Shown: positions 25,450 through 33,412 of the stretch, one piece after another
How positions within the stretch are numbered: position 1 is the first letter of the stretch
Layout of the letters: every line of letters begins with the position of its first letter
NCBI RefSeq assembly: GCF_026240945.1
Contig: NZ_JAPFPY010000003.1
Location: 1 to 64,000, forward strand
Direction: 5' to 3'
Length of the DNA stretch: 64,000 nucleotides
Source: Mycolicibacterium sp. J2
GTDB taxonomy: Bacteria > Actinomycetota > Actinomycetes > Mycobacteriales > Mycobacteriaceae
Notes under the pieces: model-generated
Told to the model about the DNA's origin: nothing
Seen by the model: the letters and a program-made list of their open reading frames with translations, nothing else
The model's database searches: none
Made by a program: the position numbers and the translations under genes

Positions 25450-25688
25450 CAGTTCTTGCAGGTCAGATGGTGTTGCTGGGCCGGCTGATCAAAGCTGTGA
25501 GCTGAGGCCGGGCACTCTCTGTCGGTACTGATCCTGTACTCAAATCACGTAGCCCCATCGCGGCGAAGTCAGTCCACCGCTTCCGGCGGCAGATCTGCCG
25601 TCGCTGCGCATTAGGCCCCAAAAACGGTGGCCGAGTCGCAACCGTCTACCCACTGAATTGACACGGCAACAAAGTAGAGTTCACGCCC

Positions 25689-26093
25689 GTGCTTGGGAAG
25701 GTGAGTCACTGGCTGAGACGGCATGTATCCGCACGTGGGCTGATGGTGGCAGCAGCCGCGGCAGTCGTTGCGGCAGGTGTGGCGTTGGTTCTCCTCCACT
25801 CACCCAGCGCACCTCCTTACGTTCCGAAAACCCCCGAGCCGACCTCCACAACGCCCACGCCGACGACGACCGAAGCGCCCCTGACCACCGTCGAACCCAC
25901 GACGACGGAGACACCGACGCCAATCGCGCCGCCGACAACCGAAGAGCCCTGGACATCGGAGGCCCCGTGGACGCCGGCGCCCCAGCCTTCATCGACCACC
26001 ACCCCGTCGACCACGACCCCACACCCGACGCAAAGTAGGCACACCAAGCCCCCGGAAAAGCCCACCTACATGCCCGGGCAGGTGCATTCCTGA
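25689..26093 (+). CDS. Thr/Pro-rich membrane-anchored protein
   Basis: Protein of 134 aa: a cytoplasmic stub, one membrane helix (about 18-40, GLMVAAAAAVVAAGVALVLLH), and then about 85 residues of Thr, Pro, Ser and Glu with repeats of PTTTE type. Such tails are typical of mycobacterial surface or mannosylated proteins. TAGAGT (25675-25680) ends eight bases before the GTG. Function unknown. Confidence 0.6.
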   Translation: MLGKVSHWLRRHVSARGLMVAAAAAVVAAGVALVLLHSPSAPPYVPKTPEPTSTTPTPTTTEAPLTTVEPTTTETPTPIAPPTTEEPWTSEAPWTPAPQPSSTTTPSTTTPHPTQSRHTKPPEKPTYMPGQVHS

Positions 26094-26177
26094 TCACCGA
26101 CCGGGGTCCGAGGACGGCTGTGCGCACCGAGCGAAAAACAGTTGAGTCCGCATACGCCTTCACGAGAAAATGAACCC

Positions 26178-26477
26178 ATGACAGATCTCCTCGAGGTGAG
26201 CGGCCCCGCGTCGCTGGCTGCGCTGGTGTCTGCCCTCTCACCCGGCCATCCCCGCCCGTTGGGCAGCATCGCGAGCGTCTGGCTCGACGGCGAAGCGGTC
26301 TTCGCGGTGGCACGGTACGACGCCACCGAGCAGTGGCCGTACCTGATCAGCGTCCAGCGGACCAGCTTGGGCCACGACGGCGATATCCGACGTCAATCGA
26401 CGCAGGTGATCCGCCGGCTGGGCAGGGTGGGCTGGACCGTGCGCCATGCCCACGGCGACGATCGCGCCATCGCCTGA
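26178..26477 (+). CDS. Conserved small protein, unknown
   Basis: Protein of 99 aa, no signal peptide or membrane helix. The pattern of strands (VWLDGEAVFAVARYD, PYLISVQRT, RVGWTVRHAH) suggests a small mixed fold. ATG 26178 is taken as start; a longer frame begins at 26142. I do not recognise a family. Confidence 0.55.
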   Translation: MTDLLEVSGPASLAALVSALSPGHPRPLGSIASVWLDGEAVFAVARYDATEQWPYLISVQRTSLGHDGDIRRQSTQVIRRLGRVGWTVRHAHGDDRAIA

Positions 26478-26507
26478 TCTCGAAGCCCACGGACAGACTT
26501 TGACGGT

Positions 26508-26780
26508 CTACACCGTCGGGAACCGGTAACTGAGCGCATCGGCCAACCGGGTGAGCGTGGCCAGCTCGGCCTCCTTCATCTTGATCGCCCGCTGCAGCCG
26601 GCTCACGCCGAAACCCACACCGTCGAGTTCGCGCCTGGCCAGTGACGCCCGCTGATGCGCCAAGTCCTCGGTGACCGCCGAGCGCAACTCGTCGAGAAGA
26701 TTCAGGTAGTACTCGGCCTGGCGTACGTCACCACCATGGGCGACGGCCGGCCGCACAGCACGCGCGGCGGAGGTCTGCAT
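26508..26780 (-). CDS. Small helical protein, unknown
   Basis: Ninety residues, mostly helix-forming, with a heptad-like run (RQAEYYLNLLDELRSAVTED). The charged helices and codon positions look coding, but no family is recognised. A start downstream at VRPAVAH or later is possible. Divergent from the next gene. Confidence 0.55.
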   Translation of the reverse strand: MQTSAARAVRPAVAHGGDVRQAEYYLNLLDELRSAVTEDLAHQRASLARRELDGVGFGVSRLQRAIKMKEAELATLTRLADALSYRFPTV

Positions 26781-26889
26781 CAGCGCACGGTGCCAGACAG
26801 TTATTTCACCGACACAGCACCCGATTCACGACGGTGTCACGATGTGTTCACTGCGACCGCCGGCCCGCGGTGAGCACTATCGTGGGACT

Positions 26890-27387
26890 GTGCGAACGCG
26901 GCGCCGACATCACCCCGGGCAGACGGCCGCGGCCGTCGCGGCCCTGGAGCTGCCCGACGCGGTGTTCAAGACGTGCCCGTGGGAGCCCCGCGAACTTGTC
27001 GAAATCGGCCTGCGCCAATGGCTTCGGTGCTGCGGAGCGGCATTGCGGGACAACCAGGTGATCGGGATGCCCTCGCACGCCGTGGACGAGGCCTGGCACG
27101 GCCTGATCCTGTGCACGGCCCGCTACGCCGCATTCTGCGACCGGGCCTACGGCCGCTTCCTGCACCACCACCCCGACGGCGATTCGCCCGCCACCGGCGA
27201 CTCGATGGCCGAGCAGTTGCGTCGCACCGTCATCGCCTGGTCACTGGTCGCCGAACCGGGCGAGCAGTGCGTGCTGTGGGACCTGGACCGACGCGTGGGC
27301 GTCGAGCACCCGTGGGGCGTGGACCCGGAGAAGGTCCGGCAGATCGACGACGCGCTGGCGAATCTTGCTGGGCGACAACGTCGTTAG
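26890..27387 (+). CDS. Glycine-rich-domain-like (GRDP) protein
   Basis: Protein of 165 aa. The segment SHAVDEAWHGLILCTARYAAFC followed by HHHP matches the GRDP-like domain found in actinobacterial and plant proteins. Two further conserved-looking patches are LRQWLRCCGAALRD and EQCVLWDLDRRVG. GTG 26890 chosen because TATCGT (26878-26883) ends six bases before it (leaderless). Molecular role unknown. Confidence 0.68.
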   Translation: MRTRRRHHPGQTAAAVAALELPDAVFKTCPWEPRELVEIGLRQWLRCCGAALRDNQVIGMPSHAVDEAWHGLILCTARYAAFCDRAYGRFLHHHPDGDSPATGDSMAEQLRRTVIAWSLVAEPGEQCVLWDLDRRVGVEHPWGVDPEKVRQIDDALANLAGRQRR

Positions 27388-27390
27388 CGT

Positions 27391-27576
27391 CTACTTGCGC
27401 AGGCGCCAGGCGTAGATCGCGATGCCGAGCCCGATCAGCGCGGTGATCGGGCCGATGATCGACCATGTGGTGGTGTTGCTCATCGGACTGCCCTGGAGGG
27501 CGCCGAAGCCCTGCAAGGCCCACACCGTCCCGAAGAACGCCAGCACCACACCGATACCGATCACGAAGTAACGCAC
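27391..27576 (-). CDS. Small two-helix membrane protein
   Basis: Sixty-one residues with two membrane helices (about 3-25 and 38-57) and a short polar C-terminus. TACTGT (27583-27588) ends six bases before the GTG, so it is probably leaderless. It faces away from clpC2 across the twin palindromes and could share regulation. Conserved small protein; role unknown. Confidence 0.72.
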   Translation of the reverse strand: MRYFVIGIGVVLAFFGTVWALQGFGALQGSPMSNTTTWSIIGPITALIGLGIAIYAWRLRK

Positions 27577-27613
27577 CCCTCCACAGTAGGCCGTCGCACC
27601 GGCCGCGGCCTGC

Positions 27614-27661
27614 CGTCAACCATTGGTTGACGAAGAGACTGCGTCAACCTACCGTTGACGC
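27614..27661 (+). promoter_or_regulatory. Twin palindromic operators over the clpC2 promoter
   Basis: Two copies of CGTCAAC-N5-GTTGACG occupy 27614-27632 and 27642-27660, centres 28 bp apart. The right half of copy one supplies a -35 (TTGACG, 27627-27632); 17 bases later TACCGT (27650-27655) acts as -10 inside copy two; transcription should begin at or next to the A of ATG 27662. Any protein bound here must block RNA polymerase. Confidence 0.85.
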
Positions 27662-28390
27662 ATGACCGAAACCCCGTCCCCCACGTCCTCCGTCAGCCTC
27701 GACACCCTGATCCGTGCCATCAAGTCGGTCCACGACGACGCGCTGGACCAACTCACCGACGCGATGCTGGCCGCCGAACACCTCGATGAGGTGGCCGACC
27801 ACCTCATCGGTCACTTCGTGGACCAGGCGCGGCGCTCCGGCGCCTCCTGGACCGAGATCGGCGCCCGCATGGGCGTCACCAAACAGGCCGCCCAGAAGCG
27901 CTTCGTGCCCAAGGCCGACACGATCGACCCGAACGAGGGTTTCGCCCGCTTCACCCCCCGCGCCCGGGCTGCCGTCGTCGCGGCCCAGGATGCCGCGCGC
28001 GACGCCGGCAACACCGAGATCACCCCCGAGCACCTGATTCTCGGCCTGCTCGGCGACGAGGGCTCGCTGGGCATCGCCGTCATCAAGGCACAGGACATCA
28101 CCCCCGCCGCCATCCGCGACGCCGTCCGCCTGCCCGCCGACACCGGCGAGAAATTGAGCCTGGTGCCCTTCAGTGGCTCCGCGAAGAAAGTCCTGGAACT
28201 GACCTTCCGTGAGGCACTTCGCCTGGGCCACAACTACATCGGGACCGAACACCTGCTGCTGGCACTGCTGGAATCCGAGGACGGCAGCGGCCCGCTGCAC
28301 CACGTCGGCATCGACAAAGACCGCGCCGAGACGGATCTGGTGTCACTACTGTCCGCCCTGCCGGGAATGAAAACGGGCGACACGGAGTAG
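27662..28390 (+). CDS. clpC2: ClpC2-like protein (HTH plus two Clp repeats)
   Basis: Protein of 242 aa, counterpart of the mycobacterial clpC2 by order. Residues 63-82 hold a helix-turn-helix (WTEIGARMGVTKQAAQKRF); residues about 93-155 and 170-232 are two Clp N-terminal repeats (TPEHLILGLL and GTEHLLLALL). There is no AAA+ module. The family mimics the N-terminal domain of ClpC1 and, as known from other mycobacteria, can bind ClpC1-targeting antibiotics such as cyclomarin. With its HTH and the twin operators in front, self-repression relieved by ligand binding is likely. Message leaderless. Confidence 0.9.
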   Translation: MTETPSPTSSVSLDTLIRAIKSVHDDALDQLTDAMLAAEHLDEVADHLIGHFVDQARRSGASWTEIGARMGVTKQAAQKRFVPKADTIDPNEGFARFTPRARAAVVAAQDAARDAGNTEITPEHLILGLLGDEGSLGIAVIKAQDITPAAIRDAVRLPADTGEKLSLVPFSGSAKKVLELTFREALRLGHNYIGTEHLLLALLESEDGSGPLHHVGIDKDRAETDLVSLLSALPGMKTGDTE

Positions 28391-28398
28391 TGAATGCC

Positions 28399-28824
28399 AT
28401 GACACTCAACGAAGCCGCACGCACCCTCATCGGGGCCGGCGCCGACGCCACGCTGGTCACCATCAACCCGGACGGCACTCCGCAGGTGTCGGTGGTGTGG
28501 GTCGCCGTGCAGTCCACCCCCGACGGTGACGAACTGGTGTCCGCGCACCTGTCGGAGAACTACAAGAAGGTGCGCAACGTGCGCCGCAACCCGAACGTGG
28601 CGCTGACCATCCTGGCTCCCGCCAAACCCGGACTGCAGCGCGAGTACCTGTCGGTGAACGGGACCGCACGGGTCGTCGAGGGCGGCGCGCCCGAGCTCCT
28701 GAAGGACCTGGCGACCGCGCTGCTCGGCTCCGCCGAACACTTCCCGCCTGCCGACGCGCCCGACGGTTTCCTGACCCGGATCCGCATCGACGCGGTGGGC
28801 GGACACGGGCCCTGGGTCGACTAA
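28399..28824 (+). CDS. PPOX-class F420/flavin-dependent oxidoreductase
   Basis: Protein of 141 aa with the split-barrel fold of PPOX/FDOR enzymes: ATLVTINPDGTPQVSVVWVAV, then NYKKVRNVRRNPNVALTIL and REYLSVNGTARVVEGG. Such proteins bind F420 or FMN. ATG 28399 is nine bases after the clpC2 stop; an in-frame GTG overlaps that stop (TAGTG). It probably lies in the clpC2 transcription unit. Substrate unknown. Confidence 0.8.
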   Translation: MTLNEAARTLIGAGADATLVTINPDGTPQVSVVWVAVQSTPDGDELVSAHLSENYKKVRNVRRNPNVALTILAPAKPGLQREYLSVNGTARVVEGGAPELLKDLATALLGSAEHFPPADAPDGFLTRIRIDAVGGHGPWVD

Positions 28825-28855
28825 AGCTCCGACGCGCGCGAAGGCATGTGCCAAG

Positions 28856-29410
28856 ATGCCAGACATGCTTCGCGCGATGGCAGCAATGATTGCTGGATTG
28901 ACAGCGGTGATGGCGTTCGGGCTGGCGCCGCACGCGGCGGCGGCGCCCAAATCCACCGACACCATCGCCCCCATCGGCAACCTCGGCGACACGTTGCACG
29001 TGCAATTCGACGATTTCGCCGCCGACGTCACGGTGCACGACGTGGTCCCCACCGACGTCCCGCCCGGCTGGACCTGGAACGGTTCGCCGCGCTGGCGGGC
29101 CACCGGCGGTCCGTGGAAGGCGCCGATCACGGTGCACGTCATCTCCGCACCCAACCCGTACCAGCTCTCCATCGCCACCACGTTCAAAGGGGTCACGCCC
29201 TACGCCGACGCGTACACCGCCAAGCACACCGACGCCCCGGACTCGCTGGAGACCGCGCTGCTCAACGCTCCCCCGGGCTCGACCGTCGACGGCGCGGTGT
29301 ACTGGGACGTCTACCGCGGTCTGGTGACCAACGTGGTGATGCTCAACCCGCAGACCGGTACCCACCTGGCGCAGTGGAACATCTGGCAGCCGGGCACCCC
29401 GCTACCGTAA
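28856..29410 (+). CDS. MPT63-like secreted protein (DUF1942)
   Basis: Protein of 184 aa with a signal peptide ending near AAAAP (about 32). The mature part resembles the MPT63 immunoglobulin-like beta sandwich: GNLGDTLHVQFDD, PRWRATGGPWKAP and a GAVYWDV strand followed by WNIW. In M. tuberculosis a similar secreted protein follows clpC2. ATG at 28856 or 28865. Function unknown; exported. Confidence 0.72.
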   Translation: MPDMLRAMAAMIAGLTAVMAFGLAPHAAAAPKSTDTIAPIGNLGDTLHVQFDDFAADVTVHDVVPTDVPPGWTWNGSPRWRATGGPWKAPITVHVISAPNPYQLSIATTFKGVTPYADAYTAKHTDAPDSLETALLNAPPGSTVDGAVYWDVYRGLVTNVVMLNPQTGTHLAQWNIWQPGTPLP

Positions 29411-29415
29411 GGGGC

Positions 29416-29940
29416 ATGCGCGTCGAACCGGCCCGGCCCGGGGACCTGTCCGAACTGGCGCAGGTGGCCGCGACCACCTTCCCGTTGGCCTGCCCGCCGG
29501 CGGTATCCCCCGACAACGTCGCGGCGTTCATCGCCGCCAACCTGACCGCCGAGCACTTCGCGCGCCACCTCGACGACCCGCAGCGGATGGTGCTGCTCGC
29601 CCGCAACGATGTCCGAATCCTGGGCTATGCCATGCTGATTGGCGCCGCACCCGACGATGCGAGCGTGGCGGCGGCGGTGCCGCTGCGGCCGGCCGTCGAG
29701 TTGTCCAAGATGTACGTACTGCCCGACGTGCACGGTGCGGGCGTGTCGGCGGCCCTGATGACCGAGGCGCTGTGCCGCGCCGCGGAGCTCGGCGCGGCCT
29801 GCGTCTGGTTGGGCGTCAATCAGAAAAACCAACGGGCCCAACGCTTCTACACCAAGGCGGGATTCACGGTCAGCGGCACCAAGACCTTTCGACTCGGCGA
29901 CCACACCGAAAACGATTACGTCATGGTGCGAGCTGTTTAA
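29416..29940 (+). CDS. GNAT-family acetyltransferase
   Basis: Protein of 174 aa with the GNAT core: VELSKMYVLPDVHGAGVSAALM is the acetyl-CoA pocket region (V-x-P...H-G-x-G-x-x), followed by LGVNQKNQRAQRFYTKAGF, the usual C-terminal GNAT helix-turn. TACCGT (29403-29408) ends seven bases before ATG. Its stop overlaps the convergent zapE stop by four bases. Substrate unknown. Confidence 0.82.
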   Translation: MRVEPARPGDLSELAQVAATTFPLACPPAVSPDNVAAFIAANLTAEHFARHLDDPQRMVLLARNDVRILGYAMLIGAAPDDASVAAAVPLRPAVELSKMYVLPDVHGAGVSAALMTEALCRAAELGAACVWLGVNQKNQRAQRFYTKAGFTVSGTKTFRLGDHTENDYVMVRAV

Positions 29941-30974
29941 GCACTCTGCGCGGCCGCGGTCAGCGCCAGCAGCCGCGAGGTGGCGCGCAGGTACTTCTTG
30001 CGGAAACCGCCGGCCAGCATCTCGGCGCTAAAGATGGTGTCCAGCTTGGTACCCGACGCCAGCACGGGGATACCTTCGTCGTAGAGCCGGTCGGTCAAGG
30101 ACACCAGTCGCAGCGCCACGCTCTGGTCCTCGATCGGGTGCACGCCGGTGATGAATACCTCGCGCACCCCCTCGATCAGCGCGTGATAGCGCGACGGATG
30201 CATGGTGGCCAGGTGCGCGCACAACGCGTCGAAATCGTCCAGGGTGGCCCCGGGCACCCCTTCGGCCCGGGAGCGCACGTCATCGTCGGACAGCGGTTCC
30301 GGCGCCGGCGGCAGACCGCGGTGCCGGTAGTCCGGGCCCTCCACCCGCACCGTGGTGAAGATGGCCGCCAGCGTGTTGATCTCGCGCAGGAAATCCTGCG
30401 CGGCGAACCGGCCCTCACCCAGCTGCTCGGGCAGCGTGTTGGAGGTAGCCGCGATGGACACCCCGCGCTCCACCAGTGCCGAGAGCAGCCGCGAGATCAG
30501 CGTGGTGTTGCCCGGATCGTCGAGTTCGAACTCGTCGATGCAGATGACGATGTACTGGCTGAGCAACTCGATACATTCGGTGAAACCGAACACCCCGGCC
30601 AGTTGCGTGAGCTCGCCGAACGTCGCGAACGCCGTCGGCGCCACATCGGCCTTCGTCAGGGCGTAATAGGTCGAGGCCAACAGGTGGGTCTTGCCGACGC
30701 CGAACCCACCGTCGAGGTACACGCCCACCCCGGGCAGCACCTCGCGCTTGCCGAACAGTTTCTTCTTGCCGGCACGGCGCTCAAGTGCCTGCTCGCAGAA
30801 CGAGCGGCATTGCACCACGGCCTGCGCCTGCGACGGCTCCGCCGGATCGGGCCGGTAGTTGTCGAAGCTGACATCGGCGAAGGTGGGCGGTGGAACCAGC
30901 CGCGCGACCAGCTGTTCCGGCGTGACCTTGGGATGCCGATCCACCAGAGCTTCGACACCTGCGCCGCTTTGCAT
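29937..30974 (-). CDS. zapE: ZapE/AFG1-family ATPase
   Basis: Protein of 345 aa. P-loop GGFGVGKTH near residue 90, Walker B VICIDEFELDD near 145, sensor NTLPEQL, and a helical tail match the AFG1/ZapE family, which in E. coli modulates the FtsZ ring. Order matches the M. tuberculosis ATPase gene upstream of ribD. ATG 30974 is chosen: TAGGGT (30982-30987) ends seven bases before it. Divergent with ribD. Confidence 0.87.
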   Translation of the reverse strand: MQSGAGVEALVDRHPKVTPEQLVARLVPPPTFADVSFDNYRPDPAEPSQAQAVVQCRSFCEQALERRAGKKKLFGKREVLPGVGVYLDGGFGVGKTHLLASTYYALTKADVAPTAFATFGELTQLAGVFGFTECIELLSQYIVICIDEFELDDPGNTTLISRLLSALVERGVSIAATSNTLPEQLGEGRFAAQDFLREINTLAAIFTTVRVEGPDYRHRGLPPAPEPLSDDDVRSRAEGVPGATLDDFDALCAHLATMHPSRYHALIEGVREVFITGVHPIEDQSVALRLVSLTDRLYDEGIPVLASGTKLDTIFSAEMLAGGFRKKYLRATSRLLALTAAAQSA

Positions 30975-31000
30975 GTCGTGCACCCTATCGACGTGCTGCA

Positions 31001-31777
31001 ATGATCCCCATGTCGGATGCCGCCGCTGGGACAGAACTCACAACACTGCAACCCACCGGGGCCGCCGCCGATGGCCAACTGACCGAGCAGTACGCATACC
31101 CGGACGGGATCACCAGCTGTTGGGTACGGGCCAACTTCATCACCAGCCTGGACGGCGCCGCCACCACCGGCGGACGCTCCGGCGGGCTGGGCGGGGCGGG
31201 CGACCGGGCGCTGTTCGGGCTGATGCGCGCCCTGGCCGACGTCATCGTCGTCGGCGCGGGCACCGTGCGCACCGAGAACTATTCCGGCGCCCAACTCAGC
31301 GCGGGCGAACGGGCGCTGCGCCAGGACCGCGGTCAGGCCGAGATCCCGCCGATCGCGATCGTCACCCGCTCAGGCCGGCTGGACAACGATCTGCTGGTGT
31401 TCACCCATACCGAGGTGGTGCCGCTGGTGCTCACCTCGCACAACGCCGCCGGCGGAGCCCGCGACCGGCTCGCCGGGCTGGCCGAGGTGCACGACTGCTC
31501 GGCCGGCGATCCCGACGAGGTCGATCCGCACGCCATGGTCGCGACCCTGGCCGACCTCGGGCTGACCAGGGTGCTGACCGAGGGTGGCCCGAGCCTGCTC
31601 GGCACCTTCATCGCCGCGGACCTGCTCGACGAGCTGTGTTTGACCATCGCCCCGTTCGTCGTGGGCGGCACCGCCAAACGCGTCACCGACAGCCCGCACG
31701 AGGCGCTGCGCCGGCTGTCCCCCCGGCATGTGCTCACCGATGCGCAGGGCTACCTGTACACGCGGTACAGCCGTTAG
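31001..31777 (+). CDS. ribD: RibD-type reductase (Rv2671-like)
   Basis: Protein of 258 aa with the RibD C-terminal/DHFR-like fold: ANFITSLDGAATTGG, VIVVGAGTVRTENY (NADPH site) and VLTEGGPSLLGTFIAADLLDELCLTIAP. It lacks the deaminase half of bifunctional RibD. Known for the M. tuberculosis counterpart: able to reduce dihydrofolate and linked to para-aminosalicylate resistance when overexpressed. ATG 31001 or 31010. Confidence 0.87.
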   Translation: MIPMSDAAAGTELTTLQPTGAAADGQLTEQYAYPDGITSCWVRANFITSLDGAATTGGRSGGLGGAGDRALFGLMRALADVIVVGAGTVRTENYSGAQLSAGERALRQDRGQAEIPPIAIVTRSGRLDNDLLVFTHTEVVPLVLTSHNAAGGARDRLAGLAEVHDCSAGDPDEVDPHAMVATLADLGLTRVLTEGGPSLLGTFIAADLLDELCLTIAPFVVGGTAKRVTDSPHEALRRLSPRHVLTDAQGYLYTRYSR

Positions 31778-31817
31778 TGCACAAGTGCCGGCGCTGACCA
31801 TCGCTACTGTGGTCGGC

Positions 31818-33392
31818 ATGCGTACGGCCCCGGGAATGCGTCCAGTTGCGGCCATCGGTCTGGGCGTGACCGTCATGATGCTCACCTCATGCGCTCCGCT
31901 GCTGGCCGCAAACCCGCGTTACGCCACCGACTCCGGCGCCCACCCGCAGGGCCAACCCCCGACGACGAGCACGGTGGCCGGACCGCCCCCGATCGCCGCC
32001 CCCAAGAACGACCTGACGGGCTGGCGGGACTGCACTGCGCAGACTTTCAGCACGGCCGCCGTGGCGCCGGTGCCCGGCGTCAAGCTGGAGTGCACCACCT
32101 TCGACGCCGATCTCGACCCGATCAGCGGCGCCAACGGCACCCTCGCCATCGGCGTGGTGCGGGCGTCGCGGGCCGACACGCCCGCCGATGCGGGGCCGTT
32201 GGTGATGACCACCGGAACCGACCTGCCGTCGTCGATCCAGCTGCCCGCCTGGCTGAGCCGCAGCGGCACCGACGTGCTCAAGACGCACCCGATCGTCGCG
32301 GTGGACCGCCGCGGGACCGGCACGTCGGCCGCCATCAACTGCCGCGACGCCTATGACCGGCAGGAGATGATCGACCAGGCCCAGTTCGAATCCGGTGACG
32401 ATCCCGTGGCCAACCTGAGCGCCATCGCCCAGACCGCCACCACCAGCTGCACCGACACCATCGCCCCCGGTGACTCGGCCTACGACAACGCACACGCCGC
32501 CGAGGACATCGAACGGCTGCGCAGCACCTGGAACGTCGACACCGTCGCCCTGCTCGGCATCGGGAACGGGGCGCAGGTCGCCCTGGCCTATGCCGGGTCC
32601 CACCCGAACAAGGTGTCGCGCCTGGTGCTGGATTCGCCACTGCCGCTGGCGATCAACGCCGAGGCCACCGCCGAACAGAAGGTGAAGGGCCAGCAGGCCG
32701 CCTTGGATGCGTTCGCCGCGCAGTGCGCCGCCGTCAATTGCCCACTCGGGCCCGACCCCAAGGGCGCCGTCGACGCGATCCTGGCGTCCGCTCGCGCCGG
32801 GAACGGACCCGGCGGCGCCAGCGTCGCCGCCGTCGTCGATGCCATCAGCACGGCGTTGGCCTTCCCACGCGGTGACCGGGTGGCCGCCACCAACGCGCTG
32901 GCCGGGACGCTCGCCGCGGCCCGCGGTGGGGACGCGGGCGGCCTGAACGATCTGATCAACCAGGCCGACGCGATGCGCCAGACCGACGGCCAGTTCGTCA
33001 ACGGTTGTAGCGACGCCCTCAACCGTCCCACCCCCGACCGGGTGCGGGAGCTGGTCGTCGCCTGGCCGAAGCTCTACCCGCAGTTCGGTACCGTCGGCGC
33101 GCTGCGGATGGTGAACTGCCTCAGCTGGCCCAGCGGCAACGCCCCCAAAGACCCCAAGGATCTGAAGATCCCGGTGCTGCTGCTCGGCGTGCAGAACGAC
33201 CCGATCATCGGCAACGAGGGTGTCGCCGCGGTGGCCGCGACCATCATCAACGCCGGCGCCACCAGCAGGCGGGTGATCTGGCAGGGCATCGGCCACGGCG
33301 CGACGATCTACAGCCCCTGCGCGTTACCGCCCGTGCTCGGCTACCTGGACACCGGCAAGTTGCCCGAGACCGACACGTTCTGCCCCGCCTGA
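31818..33392 (+). CDS. TAP-like alpha/beta-hydrolase lipoprotein
   Basis: Protein of 524 aa with a lipobox LTSC (Cys25) after a hydrophobic stretch. An alpha/beta-hydrolase fold follows with AVDRRGTGTSAAINC and a C-terminal TAP-like domain (VLLLGVQNDPIIGNEG, GIGHGATIYSPCALPPVLGYL). The nucleophile elbow, normally G-x-S-x-G, reads GIGNGA, so the catalytic Ser appears replaced by Gly, while Asp and His remain. It may be a non-hydrolytic relative. ATG 31818 preceded by TACTGT (31805-31810) seven bases before: leaderless. Counterpart of the lipoprotein upstream of aftC in M. tuberculosis. Confidence 0.8.
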   Translation: MRTAPGMRPVAAIGLGVTVMMLTSCAPLLAANPRYATDSGAHPQGQPPTTSTVAGPPPIAAPKNDLTGWRDCTAQTFSTAAVAPVPGVKLECTTFDADLDPISGANGTLAIGVVRASRADTPADAGPLVMTTGTDLPSSIQLPAWLSRSGTDVLKTHPIVAVDRRGTGTSAAINCRDAYDRQEMIDQAQFESGDDPVANLSAIAQTATTSCTDTIAPGDSAYDNAHAAEDIERLRSTWNVDTVALLGIGNGAQVALAYAGSHPNKVSRLVLDSPLPLAINAEATAEQKVKGQQAALDAFAAQCAAVNCPLGPDPKGAVDAILASARAGNGPGGASVAAVVDAISTALAFPRGDRVAATNALAGTLAAARGGDAGGLNDLINQADAMRQTDGQFVNGCSDALNRPTPDRVRELVVAWPKLYPQFGTVGALRMVNCLSWPSGNAPKDPKDLKIPVLLLGVQNDPIIGNEGVAAVAATIINAGATSRRVIWQGIGHGATIYSPCALPPVLGYLDTGKLPETDTFCPA

Positions 33393-33412
33393 ACGGAGGC
33401 CGGCGCGGTGCA

